Positions 1 to 7,247 of a stretch of 64,000 bases of DNA are shown here, piece by piece. Under the pieces are notes generated by a model that saw nothing but the letters and a program-made list of their open reading frames with translations, was not told where the DNA came from and searched no databases. The stretch is taken from NCBI RefSeq assembly GCF_001889545.1, contig NZ_CP018194.1, positions 620,001 through 684,000 of the forward strand, given 5' to 3'. Both the position numbers and the translations under genes were made by a program. Origin of the DNA: Granulibacter bethesdensis. Lineage in GTDB: Bacteria > Pseudomonadota > Alphaproteobacteria > Acetobacterales > Acetobacteraceae. Numbering within the stretch: the first letter of the stretch is position 1; each line of letters begins with the position of its first letter.

Positions 1-290
1 GGGCTGGGCGGCGCGGATGATGGAGAGGGTTGGGAGGTATCAGGCTTGTCCTCCGGCGTGGGGGGAGGCATTCCCGGCTTATTGGACAAGGCGTCCGAAT
101 CGGTCTTGCTGTCAGGGCTGGTATTGGACGGGGCTTTCTCTCCCCCGCCCTCGAACACCATGGCGACATCGCTCGGGGCTGACAGATCCTGTGGTGGCCG
201 CCCGACATGCAGGAACAGCAGCGCCGCCAGAAGCAGGGCGTGAACGGCAACCGACAGGACAAGCGTGACCGGCAGGCGGTCTCGCCCCAT
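1..290 (-). CDS. TonB/TolA-like membrane-anchored protein, N-terminal part (cut by window edge)
   Basis: The reading frame starts at an ATG (288-290) preceded by a good GGGGAGAAGGGG ribosome site and stays open to the left edge of the window. The first residues, MGRDRLPVTLVLSVAVHALL, begin a single uncleaved hydrophobic anchor (about residues 7-27). A low-complexity stretch rich in Pro, Ser, Asp and Lys follows. An N-terminal anchor followed by a proline-rich linker is the usual plan of TonB-family energy transducers and TolA, which span the periplasm. The diagnostic C-terminal domain lies outside the window, so TonB against TolA against another proline-rich anchored protein cannot be decided. 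Confidence 0.55.
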   Translation of the reverse strand, partial: MGRDRLPVTLVLSVAVHALLLAALLFLHVGRPPQDLSAPSDVAMVFEGGGEKAPSNTSPDSKTDSDALSNKPGMPPPTPEDKPDTSQPSPSSAPPS

Positions 291-457
291 CCGTTCCCCT
301 TCTCCCCAGGGACCACATGCGCTGAGCTGCCGTTCTGTCATGTTGGGCGACGGTGTTGTCCGGTCAGACGCCACGCAAGATCCTTATCGTTCCTGCGATT
401 ATGGGCGAATTCAGGCGGCAGGAAAACCTGCCATGCCGCCGGATTGGCACGGAAATC

Positions 458-489
458 GGCTTTCCCCCCCGGGTGAGAGGGAGAAAGCC
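458..489 (-). terminator. Imperfect hairpin after the helicase gene
   Basis: Reading the minus strand just past the helicase stop, GGCTTTC and CCC pair, with a one-base bulge, to GGGGGAAAGCC. There is no U-run after the stem, so this is a weak terminator candidate. A second hairpin (414-440, GGCAGG-AAAA-CCTGCC core) follows. The rest of 291-498 shows nothing recognisable apart from the ribosome site of the TonB-like gene. Confidence 0.3.
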
Positions 490-498
490 TTCATCCTG

Positions 499-2691
499 TC
501 AGCTACGGCTGGTTTTCTTGCGGCTGCTGCTGCCACCCGGTCCCGCGGTCCGACCGCGGGGAGCCGCGCTGCGACCAGAGGGGGCGGAGAAGGACTTGCC
601 GTAGGACGGCTTGTCTTTCGACGCGCCACGCCGGGGGGCATCACCCGCATAGGCAGATGAGCCGCTTCGTGCGGTCCGGGGTTTGCCGCCGGGTTTTGAA
701 TCGTAGGACTTTGCCTCATAGGGCTTGTCATACGACTTGCGCTCGCCGGAGCGCGGGGCGGTTTTCGAAGTGCGACGCGGGCGGGCGGCCTCGTCACCGC
801 CGTGATCGGCTTCGCGCATGGCACGTTCGAAGCCGCCTTTGCCGCGTTCCGAGGTTGAGGGCCGGGGTGTGTAGCCACCTGAAACGCCTGCGGGCGGAGC
901 CGAAGCGGCGGAAATGGCCACTTCATCTGCCTCGCGGCCTTCGATGGCGCTGCTGAACGTGTCGGCACGGGCAGAGTCGATCTCGAAGAAGGTCTCCGTC
1001 TCCATGATGCGAATCGCACCGATATCCGGTTTGCGGATATGACCGGCACGGCACAGCAGCGGCACGATCCATTTCGGATCGGCATTGTCATTGCGACCGA
1101 CACTCAGCTTGAACCAGCGCGTGGCGCGTGCTTCGCCATCATTGTCACGACGCGGCGTACGGGTCGGGCGATCCTGATCGCTGCGGTCTCTTTCACGGCC
1201 CCGCTCACGCTGCGGACGGTCTCCACGCTCACTGTTGCTTGGGCGCTCATGCACGATCTGAACGTCTTCAGGCTCCGGCAGGCGTCCGCGATGCAGGCGC
1301 AGCACGGCGACAGCCAGAGCCTCCGCATCGCGGCCTTCCATCAGGATACGGGCCGCTTCACGCTCGTCATCGGAGATGGGGGCGCTCAGGGCCGGGCTTT
1401 CCAGCATGCGTTCCCGGTCACGGATGGAGATTTCCTCGACCGTCGGAACCGGGGTCCATTCAGCGCGAATGCCAGCCGTATGCAGAAGCTGATCGGCCTT
1501 GCGCTGACGGTTCACGGGGGCGATCAGCACGCTGACGCCCTTGCGTCCGGCGCGACCGGTACGGCCGCTGCGATGCAGCAGGGTGGCGGAATTGGTCGGC
1601 AGATCAGCATGGATCACCAGATCCAGCGCAGGCAGATCAAGGCCGCGGGCCGCCACATCGGTGGCGACACAGACGCGGGCCTGTCCCTCACGCAGCAGAT
1701 GCAGGGCGCGGCTGCGTTCGGTCTGGCTCAGCTCGCCGGACAGAGCGACGGAGGAAAAGCCGCGTTCCATCAGACTGGCCTGAAAATGGCGGACTTCCTC
1801 GCGCGTGGCGCAGAACACCATGGCGATGGGAGCGTCGTAGAAACGCAGCACGTTCACCACCGAGTGACGTGCCTCATGCGGCAGCACCCGCACGACGCGA
1901 TAGTCGATATCGGCATGCGGCTTGTTGCGGGAAACGGTGTCGATGCGCAGCGCATTGGTCTGGTAACGCTTGGCCAGCGCGGCGATTTCACGGGCGATGG
2001 TGGCGGAGAACAGCAGGGTGCGGCGTTCGGCGGGGGTGGCGTCGAGGATTTCCTCCAGCTCATCCCGGAAGCCGAGATCGAGCATTTCGTCGGCTTCGTC
2101 CAGCACCACGGCGCGGAGGCGGGAAAGATTCAGGCGTCCGCGTCCCAGATGGTCGCAAAGACGGCCCGGCGTGCCGACGACAATATGGCAGCCGCGCTCC
2201 AGCGCCTGGGCTTCCCGGCGGGCATCCATACCGCCGATGCAGGAGACGACACGGGCGCCGGCGGGACCATACAGCCACAGCAATTCCTGCTGTACCTGCA
2301 TGGCCAGTTCGCGGGTCGGGGCCACGATCAGCGCCAGCGGTGCACCGGCCTGGCCAAGCCGTTCGTCAGCGCCCAGCAGTGTGTCGGCCAGAGCCAGCCC
2401 GTAGGCAACGGTCTTGCCGGAGCCGGTCTGGGCGGAGACCAGCAGGTCGCGCTCAGCGGCATCAGCGGTCAGGACGGCATCCTGAACAGGGGTCAGGCTG
2501 GTATAGCCCTTGGCATCCAGGGCTGCTTTCAGGGTTGGATGCAGCGCGGGAAACAGGGCCGGGGCTGATGCCTCGGCATGGGTGTTCCTGTCGGCATCCG
2601 CGTGCGTCGCGGCGGTATCGGAAAACATCAATGCATAAAATCCGGTCGGGGAGATGATGGAGGGCATTTCTTCAACGGGCCGCACGCCCAT
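499..2691 (-). CDS. deaD: DEAD-box ATP-dependent RNA helicase (DeaD/CsdA-DbpA type)
   Basis: An RNA-unwinding ATPase, probably acting in ribosome assembly, mRNA decay or cold adaptation. The helicase motifs are in order: Q motif with TPVQ (about 67-70), AQTGSGKT (87-94), PTREL (125-129), TPGR, DEAD (198-201), SAT and RSGRTGRAG. A DbpA/CsdA-type RNA-binding domain follows at about 525-600. The last 130 residues are a disordered basic tail rich in Arg, Ser, Gly and Lys. The start is uncertain: the first ATG (2691) lacks a clear ribosome site, and Met9 (2667, after GAAGAA) or Met22 (2628) are alternatives. It is transcribed alone, with 112 bases between it and the upstream mntR-like gene. Family is secure; deaD against csdA/dbpA naming is less so. 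Confidence 0.9.
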   Translation of the reverse strand: MGVRPVEEMPSIISPTGFYALMFSDTAATHADADRNTHAEASAPALFPALHPTLKAALDAKGYTSLTPVQDAVLTADAAERDLLVSAQTGSGKTVAYGLALADTLLGADERLGQAGAPLALIVAPTRELAMQVQQELLWLYGPAGARVVSCIGGMDARREAQALERGCHIVVGTPGRLCDHLGRGRLNLSRLRAVVLDEADEMLDLGFRDELEEILDATPAERRTLLFSATIAREIAALAKRYQTNALRIDTVSRNKPHADIDYRVVRVLPHEARHSVVNVLRFYDAPIAMVFCATREEVRHFQASLMERGFSSVALSGELSQTERSRALHLLREGQARVCVATDVAARGLDLPALDLVIHADLPTNSATLLHRSGRTGRAGRKGVSVLIAPVNRQRKADQLLHTAGIRAEWTPVPTVEEISIRDRERMLESPALSAPISDDEREAARILMEGRDAEALAVAVLRLHRGRLPEPEDVQIVHERPSNSERGDRPQRERGRERDRSDQDRPTRTPRRDNDGEARATRWFKLSVGRNDNADPKWIVPLLCRAGHIRKPDIGAIRIMETETFFEIDSARADTFSSAIEGREADEVAISAASAPPAGVSGGYTPRPSTSERGKGGFERAMREADHGGDEAARPRRTSKTAPRSGERKSYDKPYEAKSYDSKPGGKPRTARSGSSAYAGDAPRRGASKDKPSYGKSFSAPSGRSAAPRGRTAGPGGSSSRKKTSRS

Positions 2692-2803
2692 CCGTCATCA
2701 GCGGCCGAGAGCCGACCCTATAGCAACATTCTTCGCGCTGATCACAGCATAAAGCGCGCTGCCCAGCCCCGCGTGAATGGTGGTTATGGCCGGATGATGC
2801 GGA

Positions 2804-3259
2804 TCAGTCCTGACCCGGTTCCAGCCGTCTGGTCCATGCGGCGAAGGCTTCCAAAGTCTCGTCACTGGCATGGTGTTCCATCCCTTCCGCATCCTGTAAC
2901 GCGACTTCCGGGGAGATGCCGAGTACCCGCAGGAATCGGAACACAATCTGATGCCGATGGCGCGCGTGTTGCGCCAGCGCCTCTCCGGCCGGGGTCAGCA
3001 GAATGGAGCGGTACGGCATGCTGTTGACCAGCCCATCCCGCGCCAGTCGGGCGATGGTGCGGTTCACGGTGACATGGGTTACCCCGAGTGCGCGGGCAAT
3101 ATCGATGGCGCGGGCTTGTCCATGACGGGCGATCAGGTCGGCGATCAGCTCCACATAATCTTCGGCAATCTCGGTCTGCCGGGCTTCGCGCGCACGTGCA
3201 AAGCGATTCTCGGTCGCCTCTAAATCAGTGGAAACGGGCGGGGCGGACTCAACACTCAT
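2804..3259 (-). CDS. mntR: DtxR/MntR-family metal-dependent transcriptional regulator
   Basis: A 151-residue regulator of the DtxR/MntR family. A winged helix near residues 35-90 (ARALGVTHVTVNRTIARL) is followed by a dimerisation/metal domain with the family pattern HARHRHQIVFRFL and an EGMEHHASDET segment carrying His and Glu ligands. Family members repress manganese or iron uptake genes when metal-bound. No mntH or other transporter is adjacent, so the target must be elsewhere or is the gene itself. The ATG at 3259 gives the usual family length; an in-frame TTG at 3295 would add 12 residues. Confidence 0.85.
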   Translation of the reverse strand: MSVESAPPVSTDLEATENRFARAREARQTEIAEDYVELIADLIARHGQARAIDIARALGVTHVTVNRTIARLARDGLVNSMPYRSILLTPAGEALAQHARHRHQIVFRFLRVLGISPEVALQDAEGMEHHASDETLEAFAAWTRRLEPGQD

Positions 3260-3332
3260 GGGGCGGAGTGTCCCCGAACCCGTCTTGTCCCGCAAGGGTG
3301 AGGTATAAAGCCGGCAGTAGAATCAAAAGGGT

Positions 3333-3376
3333 CGCTATCATTGCCCTTATCTTGCCACAAAGATGGGATGATAGCG
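3333..3376. promoter_or_regulatory. 9-bp inverted repeat between mntR and the glycosyltransferase gene
   Basis: CGCTATCAT (3333-3341) and ATGATAGCG (3368-3376) are perfect inverted arms 26 bases apart. Pairing can extend by CCC/GGG with a two-base bulge. The pair sits in the divergent intergenic region, so it could be an operator pair or a leader stem-loop. No T-run supports a terminator. No function is proven. Confidence 0.4.
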
Positions 3377-3463
3377 GTATCCGGCACTGGTGCGGGCCGT
3401 GCATCGCCGCCAGTTATTTTATTCCGTCAGTGTGCCAGACAGAGCCAGGGATCATAATCGTCC

Positions 3464-4516
3464 ATGAAGATCGCGCAGATTTCACCTTTGTATGAGCGCG
3501 TTCCCCCCAGGCTGTACGGGGGTACGGAAAGGATCGTTTCCTTCCTGACGGAGGAACTGGTGGCGCAGGGCCACGAAGTCACGCTGTTCGCCAGCGGTGA
3601 TTCGATCACCAAAGCCCGCCTTGTTTCCCCCTGTGAGGTTGCGCTGAGACTGAACCCGGAGGTCAAGCTCGATCTGCCCTGGCATACGATGCAGCTGGAG
3701 CAGGTGCGACAGATGGCGCACGAGTTCGACGTGCTGCATTTCCATACCGATCTGATCCATTTTCCGGTGGTGCGTCCCTTTTCCAGCCGGACCCTGACCA
3801 CGCTGCATGGGCGGCTGGATCTGAAGGATCTGCCCGGCTTCTATCGCATGTTCAATGAAATCCCGGTCGTCTCCATCTCCGATAACCAGCGGGAGCCGAT
3901 GCCGCCAGTCAACTGGGCGGGAACGGTCCTGCATGGTCTTCCTGCCGATCTGCTGCCTTTCTCTGCCAATCCGAAAGGGGGATATTTTGCTTTCCTTGGT
4001 CGTATCTCTCCGGAAAAAGGCCCGGATCGGGCCATTGAGATCGCCATACGTGCCGGAGTGCGGCTGAAGATCGCAGCCAAGGTCGACAAGGCCGATCAGC
4101 ATTATTGGGATACGGTCATCAAGCCGATGGTCGATGCCAATCCGCTGGTCGAATATATCGGCGAGATCAATGAGCAGCAGAAAGCCGAGTTCCTCGGTAA
4201 TGCCACCGCGCTGCTGTTCCCGATCGACTGGCCGGAGCCTTTTGGTCTGGTGATGATCGAGGCCATGGCCTGCGGCACGCCGGTCATAGCGTGGCGCAAT
4301 GGCTCGGTGCCGGAAGTCATGGAGCACGGGAAAAGCGGTATGATCATCCACAGCATGGATGAAGCCGTTGCCGCCGTGCGTCAGGTGGAAAGCATGGATC
4401 GTGGTGCTGTACGCGCCTGCTTCGATGAGCGTTTTACCGCCGCCCGCATGGCGCGTGATTATGTGCGCCTGTACGAACTGGCGGCGCAGGGAGCCCCCCT
4501 CGCGCGGGTTGCCTGA
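3464..4516 (+). CDS. GT4-family glycosyltransferase
   Basis: A 350-residue GT-B fold glycosyltransferase of family 4, which moves a sugar from a nucleotide donor to an acceptor. The N-terminal acceptor domain has the glycine-rich loop RLYGGTERIV. The donor domain has GRISPEKGPDRAIEIA and then EPFGLVMIEAMACGTPVIA, carrying the E-x7-E region typical of GT4 enzymes. No signal peptide or membrane segment is seen, so it is cytosolic or peripheral. It is a single gene, divergent from mntR and convergent with the kinase gene. The substrate cannot be read from the sequence; polysaccharide, trehalose-like or glycolipid synthesis are all possible. Confidence 0.88.
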   Translation: MKIAQISPLYERVPPRLYGGTERIVSFLTEELVAQGHEVTLFASGDSITKARLVSPCEVALRLNPEVKLDLPWHTMQLEQVRQMAHEFDVLHFHTDLIHFPVVRPFSSRTLTTLHGRLDLKDLPGFYRMFNEIPVVSISDNQREPMPPVNWAGTVLHGLPADLLPFSANPKGGYFAFLGRISPEKGPDRAIEIAIRAGVRLKIAAKVDKADQHYWDTVIKPMVDANPLVEYIGEINEQQKAEFLGNATALLFPIDWPEPFGLVMIEAMACGTPVIAWRNGSVPEVMEHGKSGMIIHSMDEAVAAVRQVESMDRGAVRACFDERFTAARMARDYVRLYELAAQGAPLARVA

Positions 4517-4537
4517 TTCTTATATCTGGCTGCACAC

Positions 4538-4562
4538 GGCGCAGATCCTCATGATCTGCGCC
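4538..4562. terminator. Perfect 10-bp stem-loop between convergent genes
   Basis: GGCGCAGATC and GATCTGCGCC form a perfect stem around CTCAT, placed between two convergent stop codons (4516 and 4580). It could end transcription in both directions, but neither side has a U-tract, so efficiency is doubtful. Confidence 0.45.
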
Positions 4563-4579
4563 GAAGGTCGGATGAAGGA

Positions 4580-5353
4580 TTAAACGCCGAAATGCTCGTT
4601 CCGCCACAGGGCAATGCCGCCGGTAATGCCTGCATCGTTTGAAACGATATGAACATTGTCCGGCAAATCCAAAGTGATTTCTTTTGCGTTGCCGCCGCCG
4701 ATATAGAGCGTGTCGTAGCAGACAAGATCGTAGAGAATATCGATCACTTTTTGTACATGCCGGTTCCAGCGCTTCTTGCCTGATTTTTCCAGTGCTTCGC
4801 GACCGACGTAATCATTGTAGGTTTTCTTCCGGTGCACCGGATGATGAGCCAGTTCCAGATGCGGTGTGAGTCTGCCATCGCTGAACAGGGCGGTCCCTGC
4901 GCCGGTGCCGAGGGTCAGCACCATTTCCAGCCCATGTCCCTGAATAGCGCCCAGCCCTTGAATATCGGCATCGTTGGCAAGCCTTGCCGGGGCGTGCAGG
5001 GCTGACCCCAGTTTCTCCGCCAGTGGAAAATGCTGCCATTGCCGGGTGTCGAAATGAGGGGCGGTCAGAACCTTGCCGCCCCGTACCATGCCGGGAAATC
5101 CGATGGAAATACGCTGGTAAGCGGGCAAAGGCTGCACCAGCTTTTCCAGTGTTTCCAGCATGATGTCGGGCGGGCAGGGATAGGGTGTCTTGACCCAGAC
5201 ACGCGGTACCACCATCTGGCCGTCGCGATCCAGCACCGAGGCTTTCAGCCCTGTCCCGCCAATATCGATTGCCAGCGTGTAAGGGGCTTTTCCCTCCTGT
5301 GCCATACCGTGAAGGGGGTTGGCATTGGCCTCACCGTGACTGTCGTCGGGCAT
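4580..5353 (-). CDS. ppgK: ROK-family kinase, polyphosphate glucokinase type
   Basis: A 257-residue sugar kinase of the ROK/ASKHA fold. The phosphate-1 motif is IDIGGTGLKASVLD (about 29-42). A substrate motif ISIGFPGMV, a catalytic-Asp region LANDADIQGLGA and a second phosphate motif LGTGAGTALF follow. Overall length and the segment order match polyphosphate glucokinases, which phosphorylate glucose with polyphosphate or ATP. The zinc cysteine cluster of many larger ROK regulators and kinases is absent. The ATG at 5353 has AGGAC upstream. It stands alone. Polyphosphate use is inferred from family resemblance only; an ordinary ATP glucokinase is the alternative. Confidence 0.75.
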   Translation of the reverse strand: MPDDSHGEANANPLHGMAQEGKAPYTLAIDIGGTGLKASVLDRDGQMVVPRVWVKTPYPCPPDIMLETLEKLVQPLPAYQRISIGFPGMVRGGKVLTAPHFDTRQWQHFPLAEKLGSALHAPARLANDADIQGLGAIQGHGLEMVLTLGTGAGTALFSDGRLTPHLELAHHPVHRKKTYNDYVGREALEKSGKKRWNRHVQKVIDILYDLVCYDTLYIGGGNAKEITLDLPDNVHIVSNDAGITGGIALWRNEHFGV

Positions 5354-5416
5354 GATTGTCCTGCCTCTTTCTGTTGTGGCGGACGATCATGAAAGCACTC
5401 AGAGCATGATGGCAAC

Positions 5417-6133
5417 TCACGCTGCCGTCAGAGCTTCGCTGACCCCCAGCAGTCCCAGCAGTTCTGTTCTCAGGCTTGAAAATGCCGCATCGCCGGCGCG
5501 GCGGGGGCGGGGAATTGAGATCGTTCGTTCGGCCGCAATCCGCCCGTGCTCCAGCACCACAACACGGTCAGCGAGCAGCAGCGCCTCATCGACATCATGT
5601 GTCACCAGCAGCACCGCCGTACGGTGAATCTCCCACAGCCTCGCCACCAGACTCTGCATCCGCAATCTGGTCAGGGCATCAAGCGCGGCGAAAGGCTCAT
5701 CAAGCAGCAGGAGCTCCGGTGAGCGGACCAGCGCACGCGCCAGCCCAGCCCGTTGGGCCTCTCCGCCGGACAGGGTCAGTGGCCATGCGTCAGCCCGGTG
5801 CGTGAGTTCAACTTCGCGCAGGGCCTCAATGGCATGGTCGCGGGTGGGCCGGTCCTTCACACCGAGCACGACATTGCGCCACACAGTCTTCCAGGGCAGC
5901 AGCCTGGGTTCCTGAAACACGACCGCCCTGCGTTCCGGCAGCCGTAAATGTCCTTGCGATGGTGTATCCAGCCCGGAGAGCAGGCGCAGCAAAGTCGTCT
6001 TGCCAGAGCCGCTGCGGCCCAGCAGGGCCACGAATTCTCCTGGTGCAATATCGAGATTGAGGCCGGACAGGATGGTTGTGGTGCCGAATTGCTGGTGCAC
6101 ATGCTGCAAGGAAACGACAGGTGTCTGTGTCAT
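5417..6133 (-). CDS. ssuB: ABC transporter ATPase, SsuB/TauB/NrtD type
   Basis: A 238-residue ABC ATPase that powers import with the neighbouring permease. Walker A is GRSGSGKTT (about 38-46), then the Q-loop FQEPRLLPWKTVWRNV, the signature LSGGEAQRAGLARAL, Walker B LLLLDEPFAALD and the H-loop VTHDVDEA. The LLPWKTVWRNV Q-loop wording is typical of the nitrate/sulfonate/taurine importer family. The gene lies three bases after the permease stop, so the two are co-transcribed. The last 30 residues contain no extra domain. Sulfonate specificity is a guess from similarity. Confidence 0.85.
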   Translation of the reverse strand: MTQTPVVSLQHVHQQFGTTTILSGLNLDIAPGEFVALLGRSGSGKTTLLRLLSGLDTPSQGHLRLPERRAVVFQEPRLLPWKTVWRNVVLGVKDRPTRDHAIEALREVELTHRADAWPLTLSGGEAQRAGLARALVRSPELLLLDEPFAALDALTRLRMQSLVARLWEIHRTAVLLVTHDVDEALLLADRVVVLEHGRIAAERTISIPRPRRAGDAAFSSLRTELLGLLGVSEALTAA

Positions 6134-6136
6134 GGC

Positions 6137-6979
6137 TTATGCTCCAAGCCCTACTGGACGCCAGCGCAGGGCGCGGGCTTCAATCCATCGTACACCCTGA
6201 TCAGCAATCAGCCCCAGCAGCGCATAAACCAGCAGCCCTACGACAATGATGTCGGTACGCAGGAATTCGCGGGCGTCAATCATCATGAAGCCTATCCCGC
6301 TATCGGCATTGACCTGCTCGGCCACCACCAGACTCAGCCAGCCAATGCCCACGGCATAGCGCAGGCCGGTCAGAAAATGAGGAAGTGCGCCGGGCAGGAC
6401 AATAGCAGTGATGGTTTCACGACGGCTGAGGCCCAGCGTGCGTCCGGCTTCCAGTAACTTACGATCCACACTGCGGATGCCGGCGAACAGGTTCAGGTAG
6501 ACCGGAAACACCGCCCCCAGCGCGACCAGCAGCACTTTTGGCGTTTCCCCGATGCCGAACCAGAGGATGAACAGCGGAACCAGTGCCAGATGCGGCAGAA
6601 CCCGTACCATCTGCATCGGGGCATCGACGATTTCTTCCCCCAGGCGGGTCAGACCGGCCACCAGAGCCAGCACTGTGCCGGCACCGATCCCGATCACCAG
6701 TCCGGCACTGACGCGCAGCAGGGAGACTGACATATGGCCGATCAGCTCGCCATTAAGCAGCAGATCCCGGAAAGTTGCCAGAATGGTGAATGGAGCGGCA
6801 ATTGTGCGGGTGGAGATCAGTCCGAAACTCGATCCTGCCTGCCAGATGGCTAACAGCAGGACAAGAGAAACATACCGTCGTCCCCCCTGAAGTCGTCGGC
6901 TCAGCGTGCCCCTCAGGCTGGACCAGGACGGAAATAAGGACACCGATCTGGCTGGTCTTGTGAAAATGGACTCAGACAT
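6137..6979 (-). CDS. ssuC: ABC transporter permease, SsuC/TauC type
   Basis: A 280-residue inner-membrane permease with about six hydrophobic segments. The cytoplasmic EAA-like loop is RKLLEAGRTLGLSRRETI, which docks on the ATPase. The ATG at 6979 was chosen because GGGAGG lies directly upstream; a further-upstream in-frame ATG at 7045 has no such site. No periplasmic binding-protein gene accompanies the pair here: upstream is a divergent gene and downstream an unrelated kinase. The system must borrow a binding protein encoded elsewhere, or be incomplete. The natural substrate (sulfonate, taurine, nitrate or a pyrimidine precursor) is not readable. Confidence 0.85.
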   Translation of the reverse strand: MSESIFTRPARSVSLFPSWSSLRGTLSRRLQGGRRYVSLVLLLAIWQAGSSFGLISTRTIAAPFTILATFRDLLLNGELIGHMSVSLLRVSAGLVIGIGAGTVLALVAGLTRLGEEIVDAPMQMVRVLPHLALVPLFILWFGIGETPKVLLVALGAVFPVYLNLFAGIRSVDRKLLEAGRTLGLSRRETITAIVLPGALPHFLTGLRYAVGIGWLSLVVAEQVNADSGIGFMMIDAREFLRTDIIVVGLLVYALLGLIADQGVRWIEARALRWRPVGLGA

Positions 6980-7028
6980 GAAGCCTCCCGCCTGTTTCCC
7001 GGCTGCCTGTTTTCTGATGTGCAAACAG

Positions 7029-7093
7029 ATGTGATTTTTTATCAAATATCACATACCATGCGTGTGTCAATATTAATAACTATTTAAAATAGT
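7029..7093. promoter_or_regulatory. Two palindromes in the AT-rich divergent region ssuC / ETF-QO
   Basis: ATGTGAT (7029-7035) and ATCACAT (7048-7054) are inverted arms 12 bases apart. ACTATTT-A-AAATAGT (7079-7093) is a second, nearly perfect palindrome. Both lie 50-115 bases upstream of ssuC and within 220 bases of the ETF-QO start, in DNA much richer in AT than its surroundings. They look like protein-binding sites controlling one or both genes. A small hairpin TGCTCC-GCTTG-GGAGCA follows at 7136-7152. Confidence 0.4.
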
Positions 7094-7247
7094 ATTTTAT
7101 GGAATGGTTTTATGAAGGGCATCCGTGAATTCTATTGCTCCGCTTGGGAGCAGGAGGCACTGGTATCTCCGGTTTTTTTCGTTAGAACGCGCCTCTTGCC
7201 CGGTGCGTTCGGGCCATTGCCGCGGTGGCGCGGGCGGAGAGAATAGC

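Noticed and set aside
464-470. Run of seven C, considered as a phase-variation tract
   Set aside because: It lies in the intergenic stem-loop after the helicase stop, not in a coding frame or promoter spacer that I can define.
1039-2568. 509-codon plus-strand frame opposite the helicase gene
   Set aside because: Shadow of the DEAD-box helicase, whose motifs are unambiguous on the minus strand.
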